Positions 19,959 through 28,270 of a DNA stretch of 64,000 nt are shown here, one piece after another; position 1 is the stretch's first letter, and each line of letters starts with the position of its first letter. The translations under genes and the position numbers were made by a program. The stretch is taken from NCBI RefSeq assembly GCF_000359745.1, contig NZ_AQHN01000005.1, positions 124,001 through 188,000 of the forward strand, written 5' to 3'. A model generated the notes under the pieces. That model did not search any database, was not told the origin of the DNA, and saw only the letters and a program-made list of their open reading frames with translations. Origin of the DNA: Rhizobium freirei PRF 81. Lineage in GTDB: Bacteria > Pseudomonadota > Alphaproteobacteria > Rhizobiales > Rhizobiaceae.

Positions 19959-21566
19959 ATGATCAGACTGATTATCTTCGCCATTCTCGTCCTCGCTCTC
20001 GGCTATGGTTTTTCCTGGCTGGCGGATCGGCCGGGTGACCTTTCGCTGGTCTGGGAAGGCCAGCTTTATCGGACCAGGCTGATCGTGGCCGCAGCCATCC
20101 TGATCGCCTTGATCGCCGCCGTCATGATCGTCTGGTGGTTCATACGGCTGATCTGGACCTCGCCGCATTCCGTCACCCGCTATTTCCGCGCCCGCAAGCG
20201 CGATCGCGGCTATCAGGCGCTGTCCACCGGCCTGATTGCCGCCGGTGCCGGCAATGCGCTGCTCGCCCGCAAGATGGCGGCGCGCACGCGCGGGCTCATC
20301 CGCGCCGATCAGGAGCCGCTCATCAATCTGCTTGAGGCGCAGGCGGCATTGATCGAAGGCAAGCATGACGAGGCGCGCCAGAAATTCGAGCTGATGGCCA
20401 ACGACCCAGAAACGCGGGAACTCGGCTTGCGCGGCCTCTACCTCGAAGCCAAGCGCCTCGGTGCGCATGAGGCTGCACGGCAATATGCCGAAAAGGCCGC
20501 TGATCAGGCTCCGTACCTGCCCTGGGCAGCGCAAGCGACGCTGGAATATCGCAGCCAGGCCGGCCGCTGGGATGATGCCATCAAGCTTCTCGACCAGCAG
20601 AAGGCAGCTCATGTCGTCGACAAGACCACGGCCAACCGCCAGCGCGCCGTGCTTTTGGCGGCACGCGCCGATGACAGGCTGGAGAGCGATCCGGCCGGTG
20701 CCCGCGACGATGCGCTCGCAGCTTTGAAGCTGGTGGCTGATTTCGTGCCGGCGGCGCTGGTCGCGGCCAAGGCCCTGTTCCGCGAAGACAAGGTGCGTAA
20801 GGCCGCATCCATGCTCGAGCAGGTCTGGAAGTCGCATCCGCATCCCGAGATCGGCAGAGCCTATGTGCGGGCCCGCAGCGGCGATTCCGTCACCGACCGC
20901 CTGAAACGCGCCGAACGGCTGGAGACTATCCGCCCTAACAATGTCGAGGCATTGCTGCTGACGGCAAAGGCGGCGCTGGATGCCACCGATTTCGGCAAGG
21001 CGCGCGCCAAGGCCGAAGCCGCAGCCAGGATCGATGCGCGCGAGGGCGCCTTCCTGCTTCTGGCCGATATCGAAGAGGCCGAGACCGGCGATCAGGGGCG
21101 CATGCGCCACTGGATGGCACAGGCATTGCGCGCGCCGCGCGATCCGGCCTGGGTCGCCGACGGCTTCGTCTCCGAAAAGTGGCTGCCGCTTTCGCCCGTC
21201 ACCGGCAGGCTCGACGCCTTCGAATGGAAGGCGCCCTTCGACCAAGTCGAGGGGCCTGTCGAAGAGGGCAGCGTCCTTTCCATCGATGCGGCGCTGAAGT
21301 CGCTCCCGCCAGTGCGCGAAGCCCCTTCCGCAACCATGGCCGATGCTCCGAGTTCACCGAAAGTTGCATCGCCCGCAACCAATGCTTATGTCATGGAATT
21401 GGAACCGACGGCAGCGAAGCCCGCCCCGAGCGCATCTGCTGCATCACCGCAGCCGGCGCAGAGGGAACCGGAACTACGGCCCTTCTTCGGCGGCGCGCCC
21501 GACGACCCCGGTGTGAAAAACATGAAGCTTGAACCGGAATCCAAGACGCGGCTCAGGTTGTTCTAG
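19959..21566 (+). CDS. hemY: HemY-like TPR membrane protein
   Basis: This 535-residue protein has two N-terminal membrane helices (about residues 1-20 and 42-62) and the HemY_N domain, followed by tetratricopeptide-like repeats. Despite its name, this HemY is not the protoporphyrinogen oxidase; it is a structural or assembly protein that lies next to hem genes. The last 130 residues are Pro/Ala-rich and probably disordered. The stop codon TAG is the first part of a palindromic repeat that begins here, so that element may have supplied or replaced the original C terminus. Confidence 0.88.
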   Translation: MIRLIIFAILVLALGYGFSWLADRPGDLSLVWEGQLYRTRLIVAAAILIALIAAVMIVWWFIRLIWTSPHSVTRYFRARKRDRGYQALSTGLIAAGAGNALLARKMAARTRGLIRADQEPLINLLEAQAALIEGKHDEARQKFELMANDPETRELGLRGLYLEAKRLGAHEAARQYAEKAADQAPYLPWAAQATLEYRSQAGRWDDAIKLLDQQKAAHVVDKTTANRQRAVLLAARADDRLESDPAGARDDALAALKLVADFVPAALVAAKALFREDKVRKAASMLEQVWKSHPHPEIGRAYVRARSGDSVTDRLKRAERLETIRPNNVEALLLTAKAALDATDFGKARAKAEAAARIDAREGAFLLLADIEEAETGDQGRMRHWMAQALRAPRDPAWVADGFVSEKWLPLSPVTGRLDAFEWKAPFDQVEGPVEEGSVLSIDAALKSLPPVREAPSATMADAPSSPKVASPATNAYVMELEPTAAKPAPSASAASPQPAQREPELRPFFGGAPDDPGVKNMKLEPESKTRLRLF

Positions 21567-21634
21567 AGCAATTCCAGCGAAAGTGCGAAGCGGTTTTGCG
21601 TCCGCAATTGCGTGAAAACAAAAAGATGGAGCGT
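21564..21634 (+). repeat. Intergenic palindromic repeat, family A copy 1
   Basis: This starts at the hemY stop with AGAGCAATTCCAG, continues AGCGGTTTT and CGTCCGCAATTGCGTGAAAAC. It matches copies at 39045-39139 (reverse orientation) and 52280-52382. Outer arms are GCAATTcC / GcAATTGC. It fills most of the 113-base gap before the TerB gene. Confidence 0.8.
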
Positions 21635-21679
21635 GGCCCCCCTAGAACCCCGCTCGGCTTGCTTTGAGAATGGATACGG

Positions 21680-22165
21680 ATGTTCGAACGTTTTCAGGAA
21701 TTCCTTCATAACCTGACCCAGGACCACCCCAAATCCGGCTTTGCGCCCGACGACCCGCGCGTCGCGGTGGCAGCGCTCTGTATCCAGGTCATGGAAGCGG
21801 ACGGCAAGATCGAGAGCAGCGAAAAGAAGAGGCTGCGCAAGCTTCTCAAGAGCCAATATGGCCTCGAAGGCCGCCAGCTCGATGCACTGATCGCCGCCGG
21901 CGAGGAAGCCGAAAGCGAGGCCGTCGATTACTATCGCTTCACCTCGGATCTGAAGCGCCATCTCGACAGTACCCAGCGGCTGGAGCTGCTCGGCATACTC
22001 TGGGATATCGTCTATGCCGACGGCGAGCGCAGCGAGATGGAAGACCATGCGATCTGGCGCATCGCCGACCTCATGGGCATTTCCGATCGCGAGCGCATCA
22101 TGAAGCGCCAGGAAGCAGCCGCGCGCGTGCCCGGTTCGAGGGCGGAGACAGGCAATGATGATTGA
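21680..22165 (+). CDS. TerB-family protein
   Basis: This 161-residue, all-helical protein belongs to the tellurite-resistance TerB / DjlA-like family. Conserved features are the paired acidic turns VMEADGKIESSEK near residue 40 and VYADGERSEMEDH near residue 115, which resemble the metal-binding Asp/Glu motifs of TerB. There is no membrane segment. It overlaps the following glutamine amidotransferase by 11 bases, so the two are co-expressed. No other ter gene is present, so tellurite resistance should not be assumed. Confidence 0.85.
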   Translation: MFERFQEFLHNLTQDHPKSGFAPDDPRVAVAALCIQVMEADGKIESSEKKRLRKLLKSQYGLEGRQLDALIAAGEEAESEAVDYYRFTSDLKRHLDSTQRLELLGILWDIVYADGERSEMEDHAIWRIADLMGISDRERIMKRQEAAARVPGSRAETGNDD

Positions 22166-22883
22166 AGCGCCGAGGCGTGGCGGCCGACCGATATTGATCG
22201 TCCTGCACCAGGAGCGCTCCAGCCCCGGCCGTGTCGGCCAGATGCTGCTGGAGAAGGGCTACGATCTCGATATCCGCCGCCCGGTTCTCGGCGACCGCCT
22301 GCCTTCGACGCTTGCCGCCCATGCCGGCGCCGTCATCTTCGGCGGGCCGATGAGCGCCAACGACCCGGAGGAATTCATCAAGGCGGAGACGGATTGGCTG
22401 AAGGTTCCTCTCAAGGAGAACCGGCCCTATCTCGGCATCTGCCTCGGGGCGCAGCTGCTCGCCCGCCATCTCGGCGCCAAGGTGAAGGCGCGCGACGACG
22501 GCAAAACCGAGATCGGCTGGTATGGGCTGCAGCCGACGGAAAGGGGCCGGCTGCTGATGCACTGGCCGCAAATGGTTTATCATTTCCATCGCGAAGGCTT
22601 CGAGCTGCCACACGGAGCCGAGCTGCTGGCTACGGCCGAGACCTATCCCAACCAGGCCTATCGCTACGGCGCCAACGCCTGGGGCCTGCAGTTCCATGCC
22701 GAACTCACCCGCGCCATGATGCAGCGCTGGGTCGTGCACGGCGAGCATCGCTTCTGCATGCCGAACGCCCAGCAGGGCCGCGAGCACCTGGAAGGCCGGA
22801 TGATCTTCGATGCCGCGCTCAAGGCCTGGCTATCGCAATTCCTCGATCTCGTCTTCGAGGGCAAGCAGGCGATAGCTGCCTGA
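22155..22883 (+). CDS. Class I glutamine amidotransferase-like protein
   Basis: This 242-residue stand-alone class I glutamine amidotransferase (GATase1) has the nucleophile elbow YLGICLGAQLLA near residue 95 and the histidine-glutamate pair in LQFHAELT near residue 180, completing a Cys-His-Glu triad. Such GMP-synthase-like amidotransferases can hydrolyse gamma-glutamyl amides, but the substrate is unknown. It overlaps the TerB gene. Two adjacent ATG codons are possible starts. Confidence 0.87.
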   Translation: MMIEAPRRGGRPILIVLHQERSSPGRVGQMLLEKGYDLDIRRPVLGDRLPSTLAAHAGAVIFGGPMSANDPEEFIKAETDWLKVPLKENRPYLGICLGAQLLARHLGAKVKARDDGKTEIGWYGLQPTERGRLLMHWPQMVYHFHREGFELPHGAELLATAETYPNQAYRYGANAWGLQFHAELTRAMMQRWVVHGEHRFCMPNAQQGREHLEGRMIFDAALKAWLSQFLDLVFEGKQAIAA

Positions 22884-22914
22884 GACGACGGAACCCTTGA
22901 ATCGAAAGAGCGCT

Positions 22915-22931
22915 GTGCCGGCTTCCGGCAC
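22915..22931. terminator. Hairpin between convergent genes
   Basis: GTGCCGG-CTT-CCGGCAC is a perfect 7-base-pair hairpin in the 51-base gap between the amidotransferase and MFS genes, which face each other. There is no T-tract on either side, so termination is only plausible from position. Confidence 0.35.
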
Positions 22932-22934
22932 CCC

Positions 22935-24191
22935 TCAAGCCGGCTGCGGCTCACTCTTGCGGTCGGGTGCGTTCAGGCTGTCGATCTGGCGGAGCTGCGG
23001 GAACCCGGCCGCCCAGAGAATAGCGACCGTAAGCGTGCCGAGACCACCGATGACGACGGCGGGGATGGCGCCGAAATAATGCGCCATAATGCCGGCCCGA
23101 AACTCGCCGAGCTCGTTCGACGCCCCGACGAAGACCATGTTGACGGCATTGACGCGGCCGCGGACATGATCCGGCGTCCAGAGCGTGATCAGGGTTTCGC
23201 GGACATAGACCGAGATCAGGTCGGATGCCCCCATGACGGCAAGAGCCGTTATCGACAGCCATGGCGTATGCGAGACGCCGAAGACCAGCGTGCCCAGGCC
23301 GAACATGGCGACACCGGCGAACATGTAGACGCCGGCGCGGTGCCGGATCGGATATGTCGCCAGAAACAGGCCCATGGCGATCGCGCCGAAGCTCGGGGCA
23401 GCGCGCAGGAGGCCGAGCCCCCACGGCCCAAGTGTCAGGACGTCGCGCGCATAGACCGGCATCAGCGCCACCGCACCACCGAGCAGTACGGCGAAGAGAT
23501 CGAGCGAAACGGCCCCAAGCACCACTTTCTCCGACCAGATGAACCTAAAGCCTGCGAGGATCTCGTTCATGCTTTTCGATTGCTGCGCGGCACGCTGATG
23601 CGGCTTCGGGATCAGGAAAGTCAGGATAGAGCCGGCGGCCAGGAAGATCACGGCCACCGTATAGGATGCGCCGGCGCTGACGCCATAGAGCAAACCGCCG
23701 GCGACAGGGCCGAGAACGGCGGCGGCATCCCAGGACATCGAGTTCCACGTCACCGCATTGGACAGATCCTGCGGCGGTATGAGATTGGGCGCAAGCGACT
23801 GCATCGACGGCGTCATGAAGGCACGCTCGACGCCGAAAACGGCGAGGATCATGAAAACCGGCAGAGGCGCAAACGTACCGCTGACGGTGAGGAAGAGGAG
23901 TGCCGCCGTGCAGAGCATGCCGACGAAGATGCAGATCGCCGCGACCCTGCGCCTGTTGTAGCGATCGGCCACCGTACCCGTGACCAGGATCAACAACAGA
24001 GAAGGAAGGAATTGTACAAGGCCGATCAGGCCGAGATAAGCGGGATTTCCGGTATGGTCATACATCTGCCAGCCGACCGAGACGCTGACGATCTGGGTGG
24101 CAAAAGCCGTCAAAAACCGAGCGAAGAAGAAATAGGTATAGGCAATGTGCCTGAAGGCGGCAAACCGGTCTCCGCTGGCGGCGAACGACAT
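22935..24191 (-). CDS. MFS transporter, EntS/MFS_3-like exporter
   Basis: This 418-residue major facilitator has about 12 predicted membrane helices, the loop motif GTVADRYNRRRVAA between helices 2 and 3 and the second-half equivalent ATYPIRHRAG. Overall pattern, including ILVTGTVADR and LDSSRA-free loops, resembles the MFS_3/EntS group of putative exporters. Substrate cannot be inferred. It is a single gene on the minus strand; its start lies 142 bases from the divergent yggT gene. Confidence 0.85.
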   Translation of the reverse strand: MSFAASGDRFAAFRHIAYTYFFFARFLTAFATQIVSVSVGWQMYDHTGNPAYLGLIGLVQFLPSLLLILVTGTVADRYNRRRVAAICIFVGMLCTAALLFLTVSGTFAPLPVFMILAVFGVERAFMTPSMQSLAPNLIPPQDLSNAVTWNSMSWDAAAVLGPVAGGLLYGVSAGASYTVAVIFLAAGSILTFLIPKPHQRAAQQSKSMNEILAGFRFIWSEKVVLGAVSLDLFAVLLGGAVALMPVYARDVLTLGPWGLGLLRAAPSFGAIAMGLFLATYPIRHRAGVYMFAGVAMFGLGTLVFGVSHTPWLSITALAVMGASDLISVYVRETLITLWTPDHVRGRVNAVNMVFVGASNELGEFRAGIMAHYFGAIPAVVIGGLGTLTVAILWAAGFPQLRQIDSLNAPDRKSEPQPA

Positions 24192-24333
24192 GGGGCGAGA
24201 CTTTCCGGCGCGGCAGCCGGCGCAAGCGCACGAACCGGCCTTTTAAACATGATTCAACATGCTTCGGAGCATGGGACTTGCCCGTTTAGTCGCCAATGTC
24301 TACATGTCTGTCAACCGCGAAATGGAGACGGAC

Positions 24334-24627
24334 ATGCTCGCCTTATTTCAAACCATTGATCTGGCTTTGAATCTTTACACCTGGGTGCTGATCGGCAGTG
24401 CCATCTTTTCCTGGCTCTATGCTTTCAACGTCATCAATTCGAGCAATCAGTTCGTCAACTCCGTCGGCAGCTTCCTCTACGCGGTCACCGAGCCGGCATT
24501 GCGCCCGATCCGCCGCATCCTGCCCGATCTCGGCGGCATCGACATCTCGCCCGTCATCCTGCTGCTGATCATCTTCTTCGTCCGCTCGCTGATGTGGAAC
24601 TCGCTGGTTCCTCTGTTCCTGCGGTGA
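24334..24627 (+). CDS. YggT-family membrane protein
   Basis: This 97-residue protein with two hydrophobic helices flanking a conserved [19 protein letters not shown] loop is a typical YggT protein, implicated elsewhere in osmotic-shock response and division-related membrane functions. The ATG at 24334 is preceded by GGAG at 24324; upstream in-frame starts from 24259 give residues that do not resemble the family. It overlaps the next gene through GTGA. Confidence 0.92.
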   Translation: MLALFQTIDLALNLYTWVLIGSAIFSWLYAFNVINSSNQFVNSVGSFLYAVTEPALRPIRRILPDLGGIDISPVILLLIIFFVRSLMWNSLVPLFLR

Positions 24628-24938
24628 ACAGGCCCTGGCAGGCCTCTTCGGATCATCTGCGACTATCCGTGCGTCTCACGCCCAATGGCGGGCGTGACGC
24701 GATCGACGGCATCGAGACCGGCAGCGATGGCGAGTGCTATCTGAAGGCGCGTGTCTCGGTCGCGCCAGAGAAGGGCAAGGCCAACAAGGCGCTGATCGCG
24801 CTGCTTGCCAAGAGCCTCGGCATCCCAAAATCCTCGCTTGAGCTGCTCAGCGGCGACACCGCTCGTAAAAAAATCCTCCGGATCGATGGCGACCCGGAGG
24901 ATTTGGCAGAAAGATTAAGCGCTATTGCGAAGGGCTGA
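24624..24938 (+). CDS. DUF167 / YggU-family protein
   Basis: This 104-residue DUF167 protein shows [18 protein letters not shown] near residue 14, [22 protein letters not shown] and the final [14 protein letters not shown], all characteristic. The start is a GTG that overlaps the yggT stop. The yggT-yggU pairing is widely conserved but its role is unknown. The stop codon abuts that of the convergent ppa gene with no spacer. Confidence 0.92.
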   Translation: MNRPWQASSDHLRLSVRLTPNGGRDAIDGIETGSDGECYLKARVSVAPEKGKANKALIALLAKSLGIPKSSLELLSGDTARKKILRIDGDPEDLAERLSAIAKG

Positions 24939-25475
24939 TCAGGCCTTTGCCTTCTTGACGCGGGCGATGGCTTCGATGATGAGCTCGCCAGCTTCCTTGG
25001 AACCGCCCCAGCCGAAGATCTTGACCCATTTGCCGGGTTCCAGATCCTTGTAGTGCTCGAAGAAGTGCTCGATCTGCTTCACCGTGATCTCCGGAAGATC
25101 GGTATATTCCTTGACCTTCTCGTAGCGCAGCGTCAGCTTCGGCGAGGGAACGGCGATGATCTTCTCGTCCTTGCCGGAATTGTCTTCCATCTTCAGCACG
25201 CCGATCGGGCGAACATTGATGACGCAGCCCGGAACCAGCGGACGGGTGCTGGCGATCAGCACGTCGATCGGGTCACCGTCTTCGGAGAGCGTGTGAGGAA
25301 CGAAGCCGTAATTGCCCGGATAGGTCATCGGCGTGTAGAGGAAACGGTCGACGACCAGCGTGCCGGCCTCTTTGTCCATTTCGTACTTGATCGGATGACC
25401 GCCGACCGGCACTTCAACGATGACGTTGACGTCTTCGGGCGGGTTCTTGCCAATGGAAATCGCGTCGATACGCAT
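24939..25475 (-). CDS. ppa: Inorganic pyrophosphatase
   Basis: This family I soluble pyrophosphatase hydrolyses PPi from biosynthetic reactions. The 178-residue protein contains the signature [10 protein letters not shown] near residue 65, with metal-binding aspartates, the [11 protein letters not shown] segment near 55 and the [11 protein letters not shown] region near 120. Length is typical. Its stop is directly adjacent to the stop of the convergent DUF167 gene. Confidence 0.97.
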   Translation of the reverse strand: MRIDAISIGKNPPEDVNVIVEVPVGGHPIKYEMDKEAGTLVVDRFLYTPMTYPGNYGFVPHTLSEDGDPIDVLIASTRPLVPGCVINVRPIGVLKMEDNSGKDEKIIAVPSPKLTLRYEKVKEYTDLPEITVKQIEHFFEHYKDLEPGKWVKIFGWGGSKEAGELIIEAIARVKKAKA

Positions 25476-25572
25476 ACATGTCCCCTAATAAGGATGGTTG
25501 CCGCCCGCCAAATAATAGGATTCATGCCGCAACGCAACAACGCATCGGAAAAGCGGCTGATTTAGTTGGCGC

Positions 25573-26079
25573 TTAAGGCCAGACGAAGCCGATCTTCTTC
25601 AGCTGTCTATGGTCGAAGGTCTCGATGCCTTCGCAGAAATCGACGCCGCCCTGGCCGCGATAGAAGCGATCCGCGTTCTCGTTTTCCTCGAGGCACCAGA
25701 CGACCAGTCCCTTGCAGCCGAGCGACTTCAAAAGCCGGCGTGCCTCGCCGAACAGCATGCGCCCCAGCCCCAGGCCTTGATATTGCGGGCGCAGATAAAG
25801 TTCGTAGATCTCGCCTTCCTGCGGAAGCGCGCGGGCGCGGTTGAGCCCGAGCGTGGCGTAACCGGCAATCTCGCCGGCCACATCGAGGACCAGAAGCGTG
25901 GCTGGCCCGCTGGTCGCCTTGCGCCACCAGCCTTCGCCGCGGCGCTCGATCATCTGGCCAAGGGCGCGATGCGGAATGATGCCGGCATAGGTATACTGCC
26001 ACGCTTGGCGGTGCACCTCCGAAATGGCTCGGGCATCATGGGGTTCTGCCCGCCGAACATCAATCGACAACGTCTTCAT
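25573..26079 (-). CDS. GNAT-family N-acetyltransferase
   Basis: This 168-residue GNAT acetyltransferase shows the acetyl-CoA-binding motif A region LYLRPQYQGLGLGRMLFGEA near residues 95-114 and the NADRFYRGQGG beta-bulge region near residue 139. The substrate is unknown. It is a monocistronic minus-strand gene between ppa and typA. Confidence 0.9.
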   Translation of the reverse strand: MKTLSIDVRRAEPHDARAISEVHRQAWQYTYAGIIPHRALGQMIERRGEGWWRKATSGPATLLVLDVAGEIAGYATLGLNRARALPQEGEIYELYLRPQYQGLGLGRMLFGEARRLLKSLGCKGLVVWCLEENENADRFYRGQGGVDFCEGIETFDHRQLKKIGFVWP

Positions 26080-26225
26080 AACGTCTACTCTGGTCTCGCG
26101 AACGCGAATTAACCATCCTCATTCATAAAGATGGCGGACTTGCCCACAGGCTTTATCCGTGGATCATCATTAAAAATTAACGACTTTTTAACCTTTAGGA
26201 CAAGGGCTCAAAAACCGAACACACA

Positions 26226-26254
26226 AAATAAAAACCCCGGCACGATGGCCGGGG
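26226..26254 (-). terminator. Rho-independent terminator of typA
   Basis: On the minus strand CCCCGGC and GCCGGGG pair over a 6-base loop, followed by TTTTTATTT. It lies 26 bases after the typA stop. The remaining gap up to 26080 contains nothing recognisable. Confidence 0.9.
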
Positions 26255-26280
26255 TCGCTTGATTCAAGGCGGTATGGCTA

Positions 26281-28098
26281 TCAGGCCAGACGGGCCTTCT
26301 CGAAGCGCTTGCGCTCGTTGGGGTCCAGATACATCTTGCGCAGACGGATCGACTTCGGCGTGACTTCGACCAGTTCGTCGTCCTGGATCCAGGAAAGCGC
26401 GCGGTCAAGGGTCATGCGGATCGGCGGCGTCAGCTTCACGGCTTCGTCCTTGCCGGCGGCGCGGATGTTGGTGAGCTTCTTGCCCTTCAGCACGTTGACT
26501 TCGAGGTCGTTGTCACGCGAGTGGATGCCGATGATCATGCCGGCATAGACCTTCTCGCCGGCGTCGATGATCATCGGGCCGCGGTCTTCCAGGTTGAACA
26601 GGGCGTAGGCGACGGCTTCGCCGGCTTCGTTGGCGAGCAGCACGCCGTTCACACGGCCGCCGATTTCGCCCTTGTACGGCTGGTAGTCATGGAAAAGACG
26701 GTTCATGACGGCCGTGCCGCGCGTGTCGGTCAGAAGTTCCGACTGGTAGCCGATGAGGCCGCGGGTCGGCGCCAGGAAGACGAGACGAACGCGATTGCCG
26801 CCCGAAGGACGCAGCTCGGACATTTCAGCCTTACGCTCGGACATCTTCTGCACGACGATGCCGGAATGCTCCTCATCGACGTCGATGACGACTTCTTCGA
26901 TCGGTTCGAGCAGCTGGCCGCTCTCGTCCTTGTGCATGACGACGCGCGGACGCGAAACGGCAAGCTCGAAGCCTTCGCGGCGCATGGTTTCGATCAGAAC
27001 TGCGAGCTGCAATTCGCCACGGCCGGAAACGTAGAACGAATCCTTGCCTTCGGCTTCTTCGATCTTCAGCGCGACGTTGCCTTCGGCTTCCTTGAACAGA
27101 CGGTCGCGGATGACGCGCGAGGTGACTTTGTCGCCCTCGGTGCCTGCATAGGGGCTGTCGTTGACGATGAAGGACATGGTGACGGTCGGCGGGTCGATCG
27201 GCTGCGCGATCAGCGGCTCGGAGACCTGCGGATCGCAGAAGGTGTCGGCGACGGTGCCCTTGGAAAGGCCGGCGATAGCGACGATGTCGCCTGCCTGCGC
27301 TTCTTCGATCGGCTGGCGCTCGATGCCGCGGAAAGCGAGGATCTTGGAGATACGGCCGGTTTCGATGAGGTTGCCGTCGGCACCCAGAACCTTGACGGCC
27401 TGGTTCGGCTTGATCGAGCCGGAATGGATGCGGCCGGTGATGATGCGGCCAAGGAAGGGGTTGGCTTCCAGGATCGTGCCGATCATGCGGAACGGGCCTT
27501 CGCCGACGGTCGGCTCGGGAACATGCTTGACGACGAGATCGAGAAGCGGGCCGAGGCCCTCTTCCTTCGGGCCATCAGGCGAATAGTTCATCCAGCCGTT
27601 ACGGCCGGAACCGTAAAGGATCGGGAAGTCGAGCTGCTCGTCGGTGGCGTCGAGATTGGCGAAGAGGTCGAAGACTTCGTTGATGACTTCGTCGGCACGG
27701 GCGTCCGGACGGTCGATCTTGTTGATCGCAACGATCGGGCGCAGGCCGACCTTCAATGCCTTGCCGACGACGAACTTGGTCTGCGGCATCGGGCCTTCGG
27801 CAGCGTCGACGAGAACGATTGCGCCATCCACCATCGAGAGAATGCGCTCAACTTCACCGCCGAAGTCGGCGTGGCCGGGAGTGTCGACGATGTTGATGCG
27901 GGTATCCTTCCAGACGACCGAGGTCGCCTTGGCGAGAATGGTGATGCCGCGTTCCTTTTCGAGGTCGTTCGAGTCCATGACGCGTTCGGCAACGCGCTGG
28001 TTCTCGCGGAAGGAGCCGGACTGCTTTAGGAGCTCGTCGACGAGGGTGGTTTTCCCATGGTCAACGTGCGCGATGATCGCGATGTTGCGAAGTGCCAT
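26281..28098 (-). CDS. typA: Translational GTPase TypA/BipA
   Basis: TypA/BipA is a ribosome-binding GTPase with roles in stress response and 50S assembly. From the ATG at 28098 ([18 protein letters not shown]) it has 605 residues, the family norm; the frame open to 28152 is rejected. G1 is AHVDHGKT, G2 includes ERGITI, G3 is [12 protein letters not shown] and G4 is NKIDRPDA. The EF-Tu-like domain II and the C-terminal BipA domain follow. A strong terminator lies downstream. Confidence 0.97.
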   Translation of the reverse strand: MALRNIAIIAHVDHGKTTLVDELLKQSGSFRENQRVAERVMDSNDLEKERGITILAKATSVVWKDTRINIVDTPGHADFGGEVERILSMVDGAIVLVDAAEGPMPQTKFVVGKALKVGLRPIVAINKIDRPDARADEVINEVFDLFANLDATDEQLDFPILYGSGRNGWMNYSPDGPKEEGLGPLLDLVVKHVPEPTVGEGPFRMIGTILEANPFLGRIITGRIHSGSIKPNQAVKVLGADGNLIETGRISKILAFRGIERQPIEEAQAGDIVAIAGLSKGTVADTFCDPQVSEPLIAQPIDPPTVTMSFIVNDSPYAGTEGDKVTSRVIRDRLFKEAEGNVALKIEEAEGKDSFYVSGRGELQLAVLIETMRREGFELAVSRPRVVMHKDESGQLLEPIEEVVIDVDEEHSGIVVQKMSERKAEMSELRPSGGNRVRLVFLAPTRGLIGYQSELLTDTRGTAVMNRLFHDYQPYKGEIGGRVNGVLLANEAGEAVAYALFNLEDRGPMIIDAGEKVYAGMIIGIHSRDNDLEVNVLKGKKLTNIRAAGKDEAVKLTPPIRMTLDRALSWIQDDELVEVTPKSIRLRKMYLDPNERKRFEKARLA

Positions 28099-28140
28099 AT
28101 GTCTTAATCTCTGAGGCTGGGGCGCAGTGTCTAGTAAACA

Positions 28141-28222
28141 CGCCAATTGCATTTGGCGCGCTCATACCCTTTTTTTCGCGAATGCGAAAGGGGGGAGGCG
28201 CGAAAGCTCGCTTACGCGCCTC
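28141..28222. other. Cluster of three hairpins between typA and the M3 peptidase gene
   Basis: Three inverted repeats follow one another: CGCCAA / TTGGCG at 28141-28158, TTTCGC / GCGAAA with flanking C and G runs at 28167-28193, and GAGGCGCG / CGCGCCTC at 28195-28222. The last two lie downstream of the M3 peptidase stop and are candidate transcript-end structures, although the minus-strand T-tract is poor. Confidence 0.45.
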
Positions 28223-28270
28223 TCCGTCCCATAGATACAGGGCCGGAACTGCTGAACCCGAGCGCGAAGA

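Noticed and set aside
19263..21245. 660-codon minus-strand open frame opposite the Mic60-like gene and hemY
   Set aside because: Antisense shadow across two genes with good ribosome sites and recognised domains.
21680..22165. Tellurite-resistance operon
   Set aside because: Only a TerB-like gene is present; no terC, terD or terZ partner is nearby.
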